Positions 51,940 to 60,241 of a DNA stretch of 64,000 nt are shown here, one piece after another. Made by a program: the position numbers and the translations under genes. Numbering within the stretch: position 1 is the stretch's first letter; the number at the start of each line of letters is the position of its first letter. This stretch comes from an uncultured Pseudomonas sp. (GTDB lineage Bacteria > Pseudomonadota > Gammaproteobacteria > Pseudomonadales > Pseudomonadaceae), in NCBI RefSeq assembly GCF_943846705.1, contig NZ_OX044366.1:4154001-4218000 (forward strand). Reading direction: 5' to 3'. The notes under the pieces were generated by a model that saw nothing but the letters and a program-made list of their open reading frames with translations, was not told where the DNA came from and ran no database searches.

Positions 51940-52821
51940 TTAGCCCTGATGCAGCGCCCGGTAATGACTGGGCGCCATGCCCACGACTTTGCGAAACAGC
52001 CGCGAGAAGTAATACACATCGTCATATCCCAGTTGCTCCGCCACTTGGCGAATGCCCTGCTCGCCTTCATCAAGCAGGCGGCAGGCGTGGGCCATTTTTA
52101 GCTGAATAAACTCCTGAATCGGCGCATGCCCGGTCAGCGCACGGTAGGTCTTGGCGAAGTGAAAGCGCGACAGTTTGAACTGCGCGGCCAGCTCATCGAG
52201 GTTGAGTGAACCGTGCAAATGGCTGCGCATCACCGCCTGCACCGCATCCACATCCAGCACCCGTCCGGATTTCAGGGTGGTGCGTGCTGGCAGCACCGCC
52301 AGCGAGGTCAGCAGCACCTGCAACTGGTGCGCCGCATGGATGAAGTGCGCCAGATTCAAGCCTTGCTTACGCAAATTCAGCAGCGCGTCGAACTCCGCCA
52401 GCAGCCGTGGCTGCACGCCAATGCGCCACAGCGGCCCGCTGCCCAGCGGCTTGAGAAAGTCCGCCACCAGCTCACCGTCAAAATGCACCCAGTACAGGGT
52501 CCAGGGCTTTTGTGCGTCTGCGCCATAGGTGTGGGCGACGCCTTTTGGCAGCACTAACAGGTCGCCGCCACTGACAGCTAATCGTCCATCAGGTGTGTCC
52601 AGCCAGCCCTGCCCAGCGCGGCAATAAATCAACAGATGGTCGTCCGGCAGCGGGCGCTGCATACGGTGCCCTTGCGCCTGCGGATAGAACCCCAACGCCA
52701 ACGGATAGCAGCCTTGCGCCAGTGGGCTGCGGGCCAGCAAGCGGCGCAGCCGCGGTGGCGTGATAAAGCGCACACCATTGGCTGGCAATGGCCAGTTGGA
52801 GGTATCGACATAGGCTGACAT
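51940..52821 (-). CDS. AraC-family regulator of the adjoining acyl-CoA catabolic genes (MmsR-like)
   Basis: The 293-residue product has an N-terminal cupin-like effector domain (DDHLLIYCRAGQGWLDTPDG, PKGVAHTYGA, LYWVHFDGE). The C-terminal AraC helix-turn-helix pair is LNLDELAAQFKLSRFHFAKTYRAL and IRQVAEQLGYDDVYYFSRLFRKVVGMAPSHYR (in pieces). It is divergent from mmsA with a 136-base gap. MmsR regulates mmsAB in P. aeruginosa; the positional counterpart here is PA0748. The start at 52819-52821 (MSAYVDTSNWPLP) is uncertain; longer starts at 52860 and 52887 exist. Confidence 0.85.
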   Translation of the reverse strand: MSAYVDTSNWPLPANGVRFITPPRLRRLLARSPLAQGCYPLALGFYPQAQGHRMQRPLPDDHLLIYCRAGQGWLDTPDGRLAVSGGDLLVLPKGVAHTYGADAQKPWTLYWVHFDGELVADFLKPLGSGPLWRIGVQPRLLAEFDALLNLRKQGLNLAHFIHAAHQLQVLLTSLAVLPARTTLKSGRVLDVDAVQAVMRSHLHGSLNLDELAAQFKLSRFHFAKTYRALTGHAPIQEFIQLKMAHACRLLDEGEQGIRQVAEQLGYDDVYYFSRLFRKVVGMAPSHYRALHQG

Positions 52822-52917
52822 TCGGCTATCCGCGCACACTTCAATCACAAGATAGTCCATCCAGCAGCCAAGATCGTCAATCCACAAAGGGGCGCTGGGC
52901 GGCTATAACAGGGATAA

Positions 52918-52925
52918 AACAACAA
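52918..52925 (+). promoter_or_regulatory. Candidate Crc/Hfq motif in mmsA leader
   Basis: AACAACAA matches AANAANAA, 33 bases before the mmsA ATG. It is not directly at the ribosome site (GGAGG), so it is weaker than the opdH and mmsB examples. Confidence 0.4.
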
Positions 52926-52957
52926 TCGAGTCCAGCAGAGACTCACCCGGAGGAGCG

Positions 52958-54454
52958 ATGGCCAAGGCAATCCCACAGTTGATCGACGGTGAATGGCGCG
53001 AAAGCCGCGCCCGCGAGTTTATCGAAGTCACCGACCCGGCGACGCAAGACGTTCTGGCGCTGGTGCCCAAGGCCACGGCCGAAGAAATCGAAGCAGCGAT
53101 TGCCAGTGCCAAAGCCGCCTTCCTCACCTGGCGTGAAGTGCCGGTCTCCGACCGTGCGCGGGTGATGCTGCGTTACCAGCACCTGCTCAAGGAGCATCAC
53201 GACGAGCTGGCGGAAATCCTCGCCAGCGAAACCGGCAAAACCCTGGCCGACGCCAAGGGCGATGTCTGGCGCGGTATCGAGGTGGTCGAGCAGGCCTGCA
53301 ACATTGCCAGCCTGATGATGGGCGAGACCATGGAGAACGTCGCCCGCGACATCGACACCTCAAGCTGGATTCAGCCGTTGGGCGTGTGCGTGGGCGTCAC
53401 CCCGTTCAACTTCCCGGCGATGATTCCGCTGTGGATGTTCCCGCTGGCCATTGCCGCCGGTAACAGCTTTATTCTCAAGCCGTCCGAGCAGGACCCGCTG
53501 ACGCCTAATCGTCTGGCAGAGCTGTTTATCGAAGCCGGCGCGCCCAAGGGCGTGCTGCAGGTGCTGCACGGCGCACGCGAAGTGGTCGACAGCCTGCTGA
53601 CCCACCCGGACATTCGCGCTATTTCCTTCGTCGGTTCGGTGCCGGTCGGCCAACATATTTACCGTACCGGCACCGCGCACCTGAAGCGCGTACAGGCGTT
53701 TGCCGGGGCGAAGAACCACATGGTGATCATGCCCGACGCCAACAAGCAGCAGGTGCTGAGCAACCTGGTCGGGGCCAGCTGTGGCGCGGCTGGGCAACGC
53801 TGCATGGCGATCAGCGTGGCGGTTTTCGTCGGCGACTCGAAGCAGTGGATTGATGAGTTGCAGGCGCAGATGGCCGACCTGCAACCCGGCTACTGGACCG
53901 ATGGCCACGCGGCGTTTGGCCCGTTAATCAGCCAGCAAGCCAAGCAACGGGTAATTCGCCTGATTGCCGAAGGAAAAGCCGAGGGCGCTGAATGCCTGCT
54001 CGATGGCTCGCATTGCACGGTCGAGGGTTACCCCAATGGCAACTGGGTCGGCCCGACGCTGTTTCGTGGCGTGACCAGCAAGATGAGCCTGTACCGCGAG
54101 GAAATCTTCGGGCCGGTGCTGGTGTGCATGGAGGTCGATACGCTGGAGGAAGCCATCGAACTGGTCAACGCCAGCCCTTACGGTAACGGCACCTCAATCT
54201 TCACCCGCTCCGGCGGCGCGGCGCGACATTATCAGCACGCGGTGGAAGTCGGCCAGGTGGGCATCAACGTGCCAGTGCCCGTGCCGCTGCCGTTCTTCTC
54301 CTTTACCGGCTGGAAAGGTTCGTTCTATGGCGACCTGCACGCCTATGGTAAACAAGGGGTGCGGTTCTTTACCGAAACCAAAACAGTCACCAGTCGCTGG
54401 TTTGATGACGATGCTCTGGTCAGCGGAGCGAACATGACCATTCAGCTTAAATAA
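52958..54454 (+). CDS. mmsA: CoA-acylating methylmalonate-semialdehyde dehydrogenase
   Basis: MmsA converts methylmalonate semialdehyde with CoA and NAD to propionyl-CoA and CO2. The 498-residue product has the aldehyde dehydrogenase fold, the catalytic Cys282 in AAGQRCMA, and the family segment GVTPFNFPAMIPLWMFP. GGAGG precedes the ATG. It is the first of the plus-strand set with the acyl-CoA dehydrogenase, two hydratase-family proteins and mmsB. Confidence 0.92.
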   Translation: MAKAIPQLIDGEWRESRAREFIEVTDPATQDVLALVPKATAEEIEAAIASAKAAFLTWREVPVSDRARVMLRYQHLLKEHHDELAEILASETGKTLADAKGDVWRGIEVVEQACNIASLMMGETMENVARDIDTSSWIQPLGVCVGVTPFNFPAMIPLWMFPLAIAAGNSFILKPSEQDPLTPNRLAELFIEAGAPKGVLQVLHGAREVVDSLLTHPDIRAISFVGSVPVGQHIYRTGTAHLKRVQAFAGAKNHMVIMPDANKQQVLSNLVGASCGAAGQRCMAISVAVFVGDSKQWIDELQAQMADLQPGYWTDGHAAFGPLISQQAKQRVIRLIAEGKAEGAECLLDGSHCTVEGYPNGNWVGPTLFRGVTSKMSLYREEIFGPVLVCMEVDTLEEAIELVNASPYGNGTSIFTRSGGAARHYQHAVEVGQVGINVPVPVPLPFFSFTGWKGSFYGDLHAYGKQGVRFFTETKTVTSRWFDDDALVSGANMTIQLK

Positions 54455-54525
54455 CCTAACACCGGGCCGGTCACGTGCCGGCCAGGCTTTACTTGTCGGG
54501 AACACCCTTCCCGTAAGGATGTGTA

Positions 54526-55692
54526 ATGGATCTCGAACTGACTGAAGAGCAACGCCTGCTGGTCGACAGCGCCCGCCAGTTTGCCAGCCGTGAACTGGCC
54601 CCGTATGCCGCCGACTGGGACCGCGACCACCACTTCCCGGTTGATGTCATCAAGCGCGCCGCCGAGCAGGGCTACCTGGCGTTGTATCTAAAAGAAGACG
54701 ACGGTGGCCTCGGCCTTTCCAGGCTGTCCGCCTCGCTGATTTTCGAGCAACTGTCGGCCGGTTGCATCGCCACCACGGCGTTTCTGACCATCCACAATAT
54801 GGCCTCGTGGATGCTCGCCTCCTTCGCCGATCAGGCACTGAAAGATGCCTGGCTGCCGCGCCTGGTCAGCGGCGAACTGCTCGCCTCCTACTGCCTGACC
54901 GAACCGGATGCCGGCTCTGACGCAGCGCACCTGCGCACCCGCGCCAAGCGTGATGGCGACGAGTACGTGCTGGACGGCAGCAAGTGTTTTATCTCCGGTG
55001 CAGGCAGTACCGATGTGCTGATTGTGATGGCGCGCACCGGTGAAGACAGCGGCGCTAAAGGTGTGTCCTGCTTCCTGGTGCCGGCCAACGCCGAGGGCGT
55101 GAAGTACGGCCGTAACGAGCTGAAGATGGGCTGGCGCGCGCAACCCACCCGCACCATCACCTTTGAAGGCGTGCGCATCCCGGCAGGCAACCGCATCGGC
55201 CCGGAAGGCCAGGGCTTCGTCTACGCGATGAAGGGCCTGGATGGCGGCCGCATCAATATCGCCAGCTGCTCACTGGGCGCGGCGCAAGCGGCGCTGGAGC
55301 AATCGCTGCGCTATGTCGAGGAGCGCAAACAGTTCGGCAAGCCGCTGAGCGACTTTCAGTCTTTGCAGTTCAAACTGGCCGACATGCTCACTGACCTGAC
55401 CGCCAGCCGGCAGATGGTGCGTTTGGCCGCACACAAGCTGGACCACGGCCATAGCGAGGCCAGCCTGTATTGCGCCATGGCCAAGCGCTTTGCCACCGAC
55501 CACTGCTTCACCCTGTGCAACGAGGCGCTGCAACTGCATGGCGGCTACGGTTATCTAAACGACTACCCGCTGGAGCGTTGGGTGCGCGATAGCCGCGTGC
55601 ATCAGATTCTTGAAGGCACCAACGAAATCATGCGGGTGATCATCGCTCGCCGCCTGCTGGATCAGGGCGGCATGCTCGATCGCCTACTTTAG
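54526..55692 (+). CDS. Acyl-CoA dehydrogenase, probable isobutyryl-CoA dehydrogenase
   Basis: The 388-residue flavoprotein has the acyl-CoA dehydrogenase signatures CLTEPDAGSD and LHGGYGYLNDYPLERWVRD, and the catalytic Glu in HQILEGTNEIMR. With the adjacent genes it fits oxidation of isobutyryl-CoA to methacrylyl-CoA in valine degradation; other short branched substrates are possible. Confidence 0.88.
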   Translation: MDLELTEEQRLLVDSARQFASRELAPYAADWDRDHHFPVDVIKRAAEQGYLALYLKEDDGGLGLSRLSASLIFEQLSAGCIATTAFLTIHNMASWMLASFADQALKDAWLPRLVSGELLASYCLTEPDAGSDAAHLRTRAKRDGDEYVLDGSKCFISGAGSTDVLIVMARTGEDSGAKGVSCFLVPANAEGVKYGRNELKMGWRAQPTRTITFEGVRIPAGNRIGPEGQGFVYAMKGLDGGRINIASCSLGAAQAALEQSLRYVEERKQFGKPLSDFQSLQFKLADMLTDLTASRQMVRLAAHKLDHGHSEASLYCAMAKRFATDHCFTLCNEALQLHGGYGYLNDYPLERWVRDSRVHQILEGTNEIMRVIIARRLLDQGGMLDRLL

Positions 55693-55792
55693 TTGATCGG
55701 AACAAGCGGGACGCTCAGTTCCCCGAACTAAGTACCCACGCAGAGCGTGGGGACCATCGAGTTCTAAGCCCATTGCATAAACGAGGACGCTT

Positions 55793-56611
55793 ATGAGCCA
55801 CGCCATCGAACCCTACAACCCCGGCATGTTTGATCTGACCCATAAGATCACCGTGGAAAAGCACGGCCACACGGCACTGATCACCATCAACAACCCGCCC
55901 GCCAACACCTGGGACCGCGACTCGCTAATCGGTCTCAAGCAACTGGTTGAGCACCTCAACCGCGACGATGACATTTATGCCCTGGTGATTACCGGCCAAG
56001 GCGGCAAGTTCTTCAGCGCCGGTGCCGACCTCAAGCTGTTTGCCGATGGTGATAAAGCCCGTGCCCGGAAAATGGCCCGACGCTTCGGTGAAGCCTTCGA
56101 AGCCCTGCGCGATTTCCGTGGCGTATCGATTGCGGCCCTCAACGGCTACGCCATGGGCGGCGGCCTGGAGTGCGCCCTGGCCTGCGACATCCGCATTGCC
56201 GAACGCCAGGCACAAATGGCCCTGCCAGAAGCCACGGTCGGCCTGTTGCCTTGCGCCGGCGGCACGCAAAACCTCAGCTGGCTAATCGGCGAAGGCTGGG
56301 CAAAACGCATGATTCTCTGCGGCGAGCGCCTGGATGCCGAGACCGCCCTGCGCATTGGCCTGGTTGAGCAAGTGGTCGACAGCGGCGAAGCCCGCGGCCA
56401 TGCCCTGCTGCTGGCCGCCAAGGTCGCACGGCAAAGCCCGGTGGCCGTGCGCACCATCAAGCCACTGATCCAGGGGGCACGTGAACGCAGCCCGAACACC
56501 TGGTTGGCAGAAGAACGGGAGCGGTTTGTCGACCTATTCGACGCCGACGACACCCGCGAGGGAGTCAACGCCTTCCTCGAGAAACGCGAGCCGCAGTGGC
56601 GCAATAAATAA
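55793..56611 (+). CDS. Enoyl-CoA hydratase (methacrylyl-CoA hydratase-like)
   Basis: The 272-residue crotonase-family protein has the oxyanion hole motifs KFFSAGADLKLF and GYAMGGGLECALACDIRI, and the acid/base region LPEATVGLLPCAGGTQ. It fits hydration of methacrylyl-CoA to 3-hydroxyisobutyryl-CoA in the local pathway. By memory of PAO1 it is also the positional counterpart of DspI (PA0745), reported to make cis-2-decenoic acid; sequence alone cannot separate these roles. A start 11 codons later (MFDLTHKITV) is possible. Confidence 0.85.
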   Translation: MSHAIEPYNPGMFDLTHKITVEKHGHTALITINNPPANTWDRDSLIGLKQLVEHLNRDDDIYALVITGQGGKFFSAGADLKLFADGDKARARKMARRFGEAFEALRDFRGVSIAALNGYAMGGGLECALACDIRIAERQAQMALPEATVGLLPCAGGTQNLSWLIGEGWAKRMILCGERLDAETALRIGLVEQVVDSGEARGHALLLAAKVARQSPVAVRTIKPLIQGARERSPNTWLAEERERFVDLFDADDTREGVNAFLEKREPQWRNK

Positions 56612-56618
56612 ATCGTCC

Positions 56619-56672
56619 GTGGGAGTGGCTTTAGCCGAGATAGCAGCCTCTTGCGGCTAAAGCCGCTCCCAC
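56619..56672. repeat. 54-base inverted repeat (GTGGGAG...CTCCCAC)
   Basis: The arms GTGGGAGTGGCTTTAGCCG and CGGCTAAAGCCGCTCCCAC pair with one mismatch around a 16-base centre. Many Pseudomonas genomes carry similar intergenic hairpins. It lies between the two crotonase-family genes. Confidence 0.8.
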
Positions 56673-56725
56673 AAAACCTATAAAGCCGGCGGAGCTGAAC
56701 AAGCCGCCTGAGCATCAGGAACACG

Positions 56726-57832
56726 ATGATGAACGTGCAATTTGAAGAGCGCCCCGCGCAACACGGCTACCGCATCGGTATCGCCAGCCTGGATGCCGAA
56801 AAGAGCCTGAATGCCCTGTCGCTGCCGATGATCGAGGCACTGGATGCCAAGCTCAAAGATTGGGCCGAAGACCCGGGCATTGCTTGCGTCATGCTGCGCG
56901 GCAATGGTCCGAAAGCCTTCTGTGCCGGTGGCGATGTGGTGCAACTGGTGCACCAGTGCCGTGAACATCCAGGCGAAATCCCGCCCTTGGCCCGGCGTTT
57001 CTTCGCCGATGAATACCGCCTCGACCACCGCATCCACACCTACCCCAAGCCGTTTATCTGCTGGGCCCACGGCCATGTGCTAGGTGGTGGCATGGGCCTG
57101 ATGCAGGGCGCCGGTATTCGCATCGTCACCCCAACCAGCCGCCTGGGCATGCCGGAAGTAAACATCGGCCTGTACCCGGATGTCGGCGGCAGCTGGTTCC
57201 TCGCCCGCCTCCCCGGCAAGCTCGGCCTGTTTCTCGGTCTCACCGCCAGCAGCATCAACGCCCGCGATGCGCTGGACCTGGACCTCGCCGACCGCGTGCT
57301 GCTCGACAGCCAGCAAGACGATCTGCTCGATAGCCTGGCGCAACTCAACTGGCAGGAACAGAGCGCGCAGCAACTGCACAGCCTGCTCAAAGCACTGGAG
57401 GATCAGGCTCAGGGAGAACTGCCAGAAGCGCAGTGGCTGCCGCGGCGGGCACGCCTCGACGAGCTGCTCGACAGCGCCGACCTGCCGCATGCCTGGCACG
57501 CGATCAGCGCCCTGCAAGAGGATAGCGACCCGCTGCTGGCCCGCGCGGCCAAGACTCTGGCTGGCGGCTGCCCGCTGACCGGGCACCTGGTGTGGGAGCA
57601 AATCAAGCGAGCCAAGCAGCTGTCGCTGGCCGAGGTGTTCCGCATGGAGTACGCCATGAGCCTGAACTGCTGCCGTCACCCGGAGTTTCCCGAGGGTGTG
57701 CGCTCACGCCTGATCGACAAGGACCACGCGCCACAGTGGCACTGGCCGGATGTGGCCAACATCCCCGACGCAGTGATCGAGGCGCACTTCGCGCCGGCCT
57801 GGGACGGCGAACACCCATTGGCGGGGCTATAA
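56726..57832 (+). CDS. 3-hydroxyisobutyryl-CoA hydrolase-like crotonase protein
   Basis: The 368-residue product has the crotonase fold with ECH_2/HIBCH-type length and motifs: NALSLPMIEALDAKL, GGDVVQLV, GGGMGLMQGAGIRIVTP and MPEVNIGLYPDVGGSWFL. In the pathway it would hydrolyse 3-hydroxyisobutyryl-CoA to the free acid for MmsB. Two adjacent ATG codons (56726, 56729) follow AGGAA. Confidence 0.87.
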   Translation: MMNVQFEERPAQHGYRIGIASLDAEKSLNALSLPMIEALDAKLKDWAEDPGIACVMLRGNGPKAFCAGGDVVQLVHQCREHPGEIPPLARRFFADEYRLDHRIHTYPKPFICWAHGHVLGGGMGLMQGAGIRIVTPTSRLGMPEVNIGLYPDVGGSWFLARLPGKLGLFLGLTASSINARDALDLDLADRVLLDSQQDDLLDSLAQLNWQEQSAQQLHSLLKALEDQAQGELPEAQWLPRRARLDELLDSADLPHAWHAISALQEDSDPLLARAAKTLAGGCPLTGHLVWEQIKRAKQLSLAEVFRMEYAMSLNCCRHPEFPEGVRSRLIDKDHAPQWHWPDVANIPDAVIEAHFAPAWDGEHPLAGL

Positions 57833-57890
57833 CCCCCGATTGACCAGCAGCAGCCTGACTCGCTGCTACACATCCCCCTCAGGCAAGGAG

Positions 57891-57898
57891 AACAACAA
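57891..57898 (+). promoter_or_regulatory. Candidate Crc/Hfq motif overlapping mmsB start
   Basis: AACAACAA lies directly between AAGGAG and the mmsB ATG, and its last base is the A of the start codon. Hfq bound here would block initiation. Confidence 0.55.
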
Positions 57899-58782
57899 TG
57901 AACAAAATTGCCTTTATCGGCCTCGGCCACATGGGTCTGCCCATGGCGCGCAACCTGCTCAAGGCCGGCTTCAACCTCAGCGTCTTCGACCTAGTGAAGG
58001 CCGCCATGGACGAGTTGGCCATGGAAGGTGCACAGCCCGCCAGCAGCGCACTGGATGCCGTACAGGGAGCCAATTTGGTGGTGAGCATGCTGCCCGCCAG
58101 CCGCCATGTCGAAGGCCTCTACCTGGGTGATAACGGCCTGTTGGCGGCACTCAAGCCCGGCAGCCTGGTACTGGAGTGCTCAACCATCGCTCCGGAATCC
58201 GCCCGCAAGGTGCATCAGGCCGCCCACGAGCGCGGTATTGAACTGCTCGATGCGCCAGTGTCCGGCGGCACGGCCGGCGCAGCAGCCGGCACCCTGACCT
58301 TTATGATCGGCGGTGCAGCCGCAACTCTGGAAAAAGCCCGCACAATTTTCGACGCCATGGGCAAGAACATCTTCCACGCCGGCCCCGCCGGTGCCGGCCA
58401 AGTGGCCAAGGTGTGCAACAACCAGGTACTGGCGGTACAGATGATCGCCACCGCCGAAGCCATGGCCATGGGCGTGGCCAACGGCCTGGAGCCAGCGGTG
58501 CTGGCCGAGATTATGCGCCAGAGCTCAGGCGGCAACTGGACCCTGGAGAAATACAACCCCTGGCCCGGGGTGATGGAAAACGCCCCGGCGTCCAAAGGCT
58601 ACAGCGGCGGTTTTATGGCCGAACTGATGGCCAAAGACCTCGGCCTGGCCCAAGAGGCTGCCCAAGCCAGCGGCAGCAGCACACCGATGGGCGCACTGGC
58701 CCTGCAGCTGTATCGCCTGCTGCTCAAGCAAGGCAAAGGCAAGCAGGACTTCTCGGTGGTGCAGCAACTGTTTGTCGAGTAA
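57898..58782 (+). CDS. mmsB: 3-hydroxyisobutyrate dehydrogenase
   Basis: MmsB oxidises 3-hydroxyisobutyrate to methylmalonate semialdehyde, feeding MmsA. The 294-residue product has the NAD-binding FIGLGHMGLPMARNL, the DAPVSGGTAGAAAG substrate loop, and catalytic Lys171 in GAGQVAKVCNNQ. The PAO1 positional counterpart PA0743 was reported to act on L-serine and methyl-serine-type substrates with NAD, so substrate range may be broader. A terminator follows. Confidence 0.9.
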   Translation: MNKIAFIGLGHMGLPMARNLLKAGFNLSVFDLVKAAMDELAMEGAQPASSALDAVQGANLVVSMLPASRHVEGLYLGDNGLLAALKPGSLVLECSTIAPESARKVHQAAHERGIELLDAPVSGGTAGAAAGTLTFMIGGAAATLEKARTIFDAMGKNIFHAGPAGAGQVAKVCNNQVLAVQMIATAEAMAMGVANGLEPAVLAEIMRQSSGGNWTLEKYNPWPGVMENAPASKGYSGGFMAELMAKDLGLAQEAAQASGSSTPMGALALQLYRLLLKQGKGKQDFSVVQQLFVE

Positions 58783-58821
58783 CCGCGAGGCGCTTCGATG
58801 GCCGAGCCAACACCAGACAGC

Positions 58822-58850
58822 AAAAAGCCGCAGTGAACTGCGGCTTTTTT
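58822..58850. terminator. Bidirectional rho-independent terminator
   Basis: AAAAAGCCGCAG-TGAA-CTGCGGCTTTTTT has A and T runs on both sides, so it can end both the mms set (plus) and lapEBC (minus), which converge here. Confidence 0.9.
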
Positions 58851-58864
58851 GAGATCACCTTTAC

Positions 58865-60241
58865 TCAACGCTCACGCAACGCCTCGGCACGAGCACGAAT
58901 AATCGGTTTGAGCAGGTAGCTGAGCACGCTCTTCTTGCCGGTGATAATGTCCACCGAAGCGACCATCCCAGGAATAATCAGCAACGGATGTTCCTCGCTG
59001 CCCAAATGGCTCTTGTTGGTGCGCAGCTTGATCACGTAAAAGCTGTTGCCATCGTCGTCGGTGACCGTATCGGCACCAATCTGCTCCAGCTCGGCCTTGA
59101 GCCCGCCGTAGATGGTGTAGTCATAGGCGGTGAACTTGACCATCGCCTCCTGCCCCGGATGCAGAAAAGCAATGTCCTGCGGGCGGATACGCGCCTCGAC
59201 CAGCAGGTTCTCATCCAGCGGTACGATTTCGACCAAATCGCTACCCGGCTGGATCACCCCGCCGATGGTGTTAACCAACAGTTGCTTGACGATACCGCGC
59301 ACCGGCGAGGTCACCAGCGTGCGGTTGACCCGATCCTCCAGCGCCTTGCCGGTGGACTGAACCTTACTCAAATCAGTACGGGTCTCGTTAAGCTGAGTCA
59401 GCGCCTCACTGCGAAAACGCCCACGTGTTTCGTCAATTTTGCGCTCAACTTCCTTGATCGCCGCCTCGGCTCGCGGCATGGCCAAGGTGGTTGCCTCTAG
59501 CTGGCCACGCGCCTCAACTTCAGCGCGTTTCAAGCGTAAGACTTCCACTCGGGAAATCGCGCCTTGGGACACCAAGGGTTCAGATATCTGAATTTCCTGA
59601 CGCAGCAAACTCAGGCTATTGCGAAATTGCCCCTGCTTGGAGGCGAACTCACGCAGCTCTTGCCGACGCTGGATCAATTGCTCTTGCAAACCGGCCAACT
59701 CGTTGCGTAGTTGCGCTTTACGGCTATTGAACAGGGCAATTTCGTTATCCGCCTGGGTGGGCGCTTTTTGCCGTATTTCATCAGTAATCTGCAGCTCGCG
59801 CTCCTGCACTTCGGCACTTAGCCGTTCAACGCGCAGCAGCATGGCCAGGCGATCAGCCTCGGTTTCACCCACATTAGAGGCAAATCGGGTGTCATCCAGG
59901 CGTAACAACGGTGCACCGGCATCGACAATCTGCCCTTCACGGACAAACAACTCGGCGACGATACCGCCTTCCAGGTTCTGGATTTTTTGCAGCCGCGAGG
60001 ACGGAATCGCCTTGCCATCACCGCGGGTCACCTCATCGACCACGGCGAAGTGGGCCCACAATAAGCAGAACACCACAAAAGCGATCAAGCCCCAAATGGT
60101 CAGGCGCACCACTCGCGGGGCATCCTCAATCAAGGCTTTGTTAACCTCGGGCAGCGGTTCATCGCCAAGCTCATTGTCACTGCCAAAATAGGCGGCAATA
60201 GCCTGCCGCAGGCTCTTCTTCTCGGGCACTTTAGCTGACAC
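58865..60241 (-). CDS. lapC: LapC, membrane fusion protein of type I secretion
   Basis: The 458-residue HlyD-family adaptor has a cytoplasmic N-terminus, one transmembrane helix (about 46-67), a lipoyl-like segment (KIQNLEGGIVAELFVREGQIVDAG), a long coiled coil (about 140-290) and a C-terminal beta barrel (TSPVRGIVKQLLVNTIGGVIQPG). It overlaps lapB by 11 bases. In Pseudomonas the LapBCE system exports LapA-type giant adhesins. Confidence 0.9.
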   Translation of the reverse strand: MSAKVPEKKSLRQAIAAYFGSDNELGDEPLPEVNKALIEDAPRVVRLTIWGLIAFVVFCLLWAHFAVVDEVTRGDGKAIPSSRLQKIQNLEGGIVAELFVREGQIVDAGAPLLRLDDTRFASNVGETEADRLAMLLRVERLSAEVQERELQITDEIRQKAPTQADNEIALFNSRKAQLRNELAGLQEQLIQRRQELREFASKQGQFRNSLSLLRQEIQISEPLVSQGAISRVEVLRLKRAEVEARGQLEATTLAMPRAEAAIKEVERKIDETRGRFRSEALTQLNETRTDLSKVQSTGKALEDRVNRTLVTSPVRGIVKQLLVNTIGGVIQPGSDLVEIVPLDENLLVEARIRPQDIAFLHPGQEAMVKFTAYDYTIYGGLKAELEQIGADTVTDDDGNSFYVIKLRTNKSHLGSEEHPLLIIPGMVASVDIITGKKSVLSYLLKPIIRARAEALRER

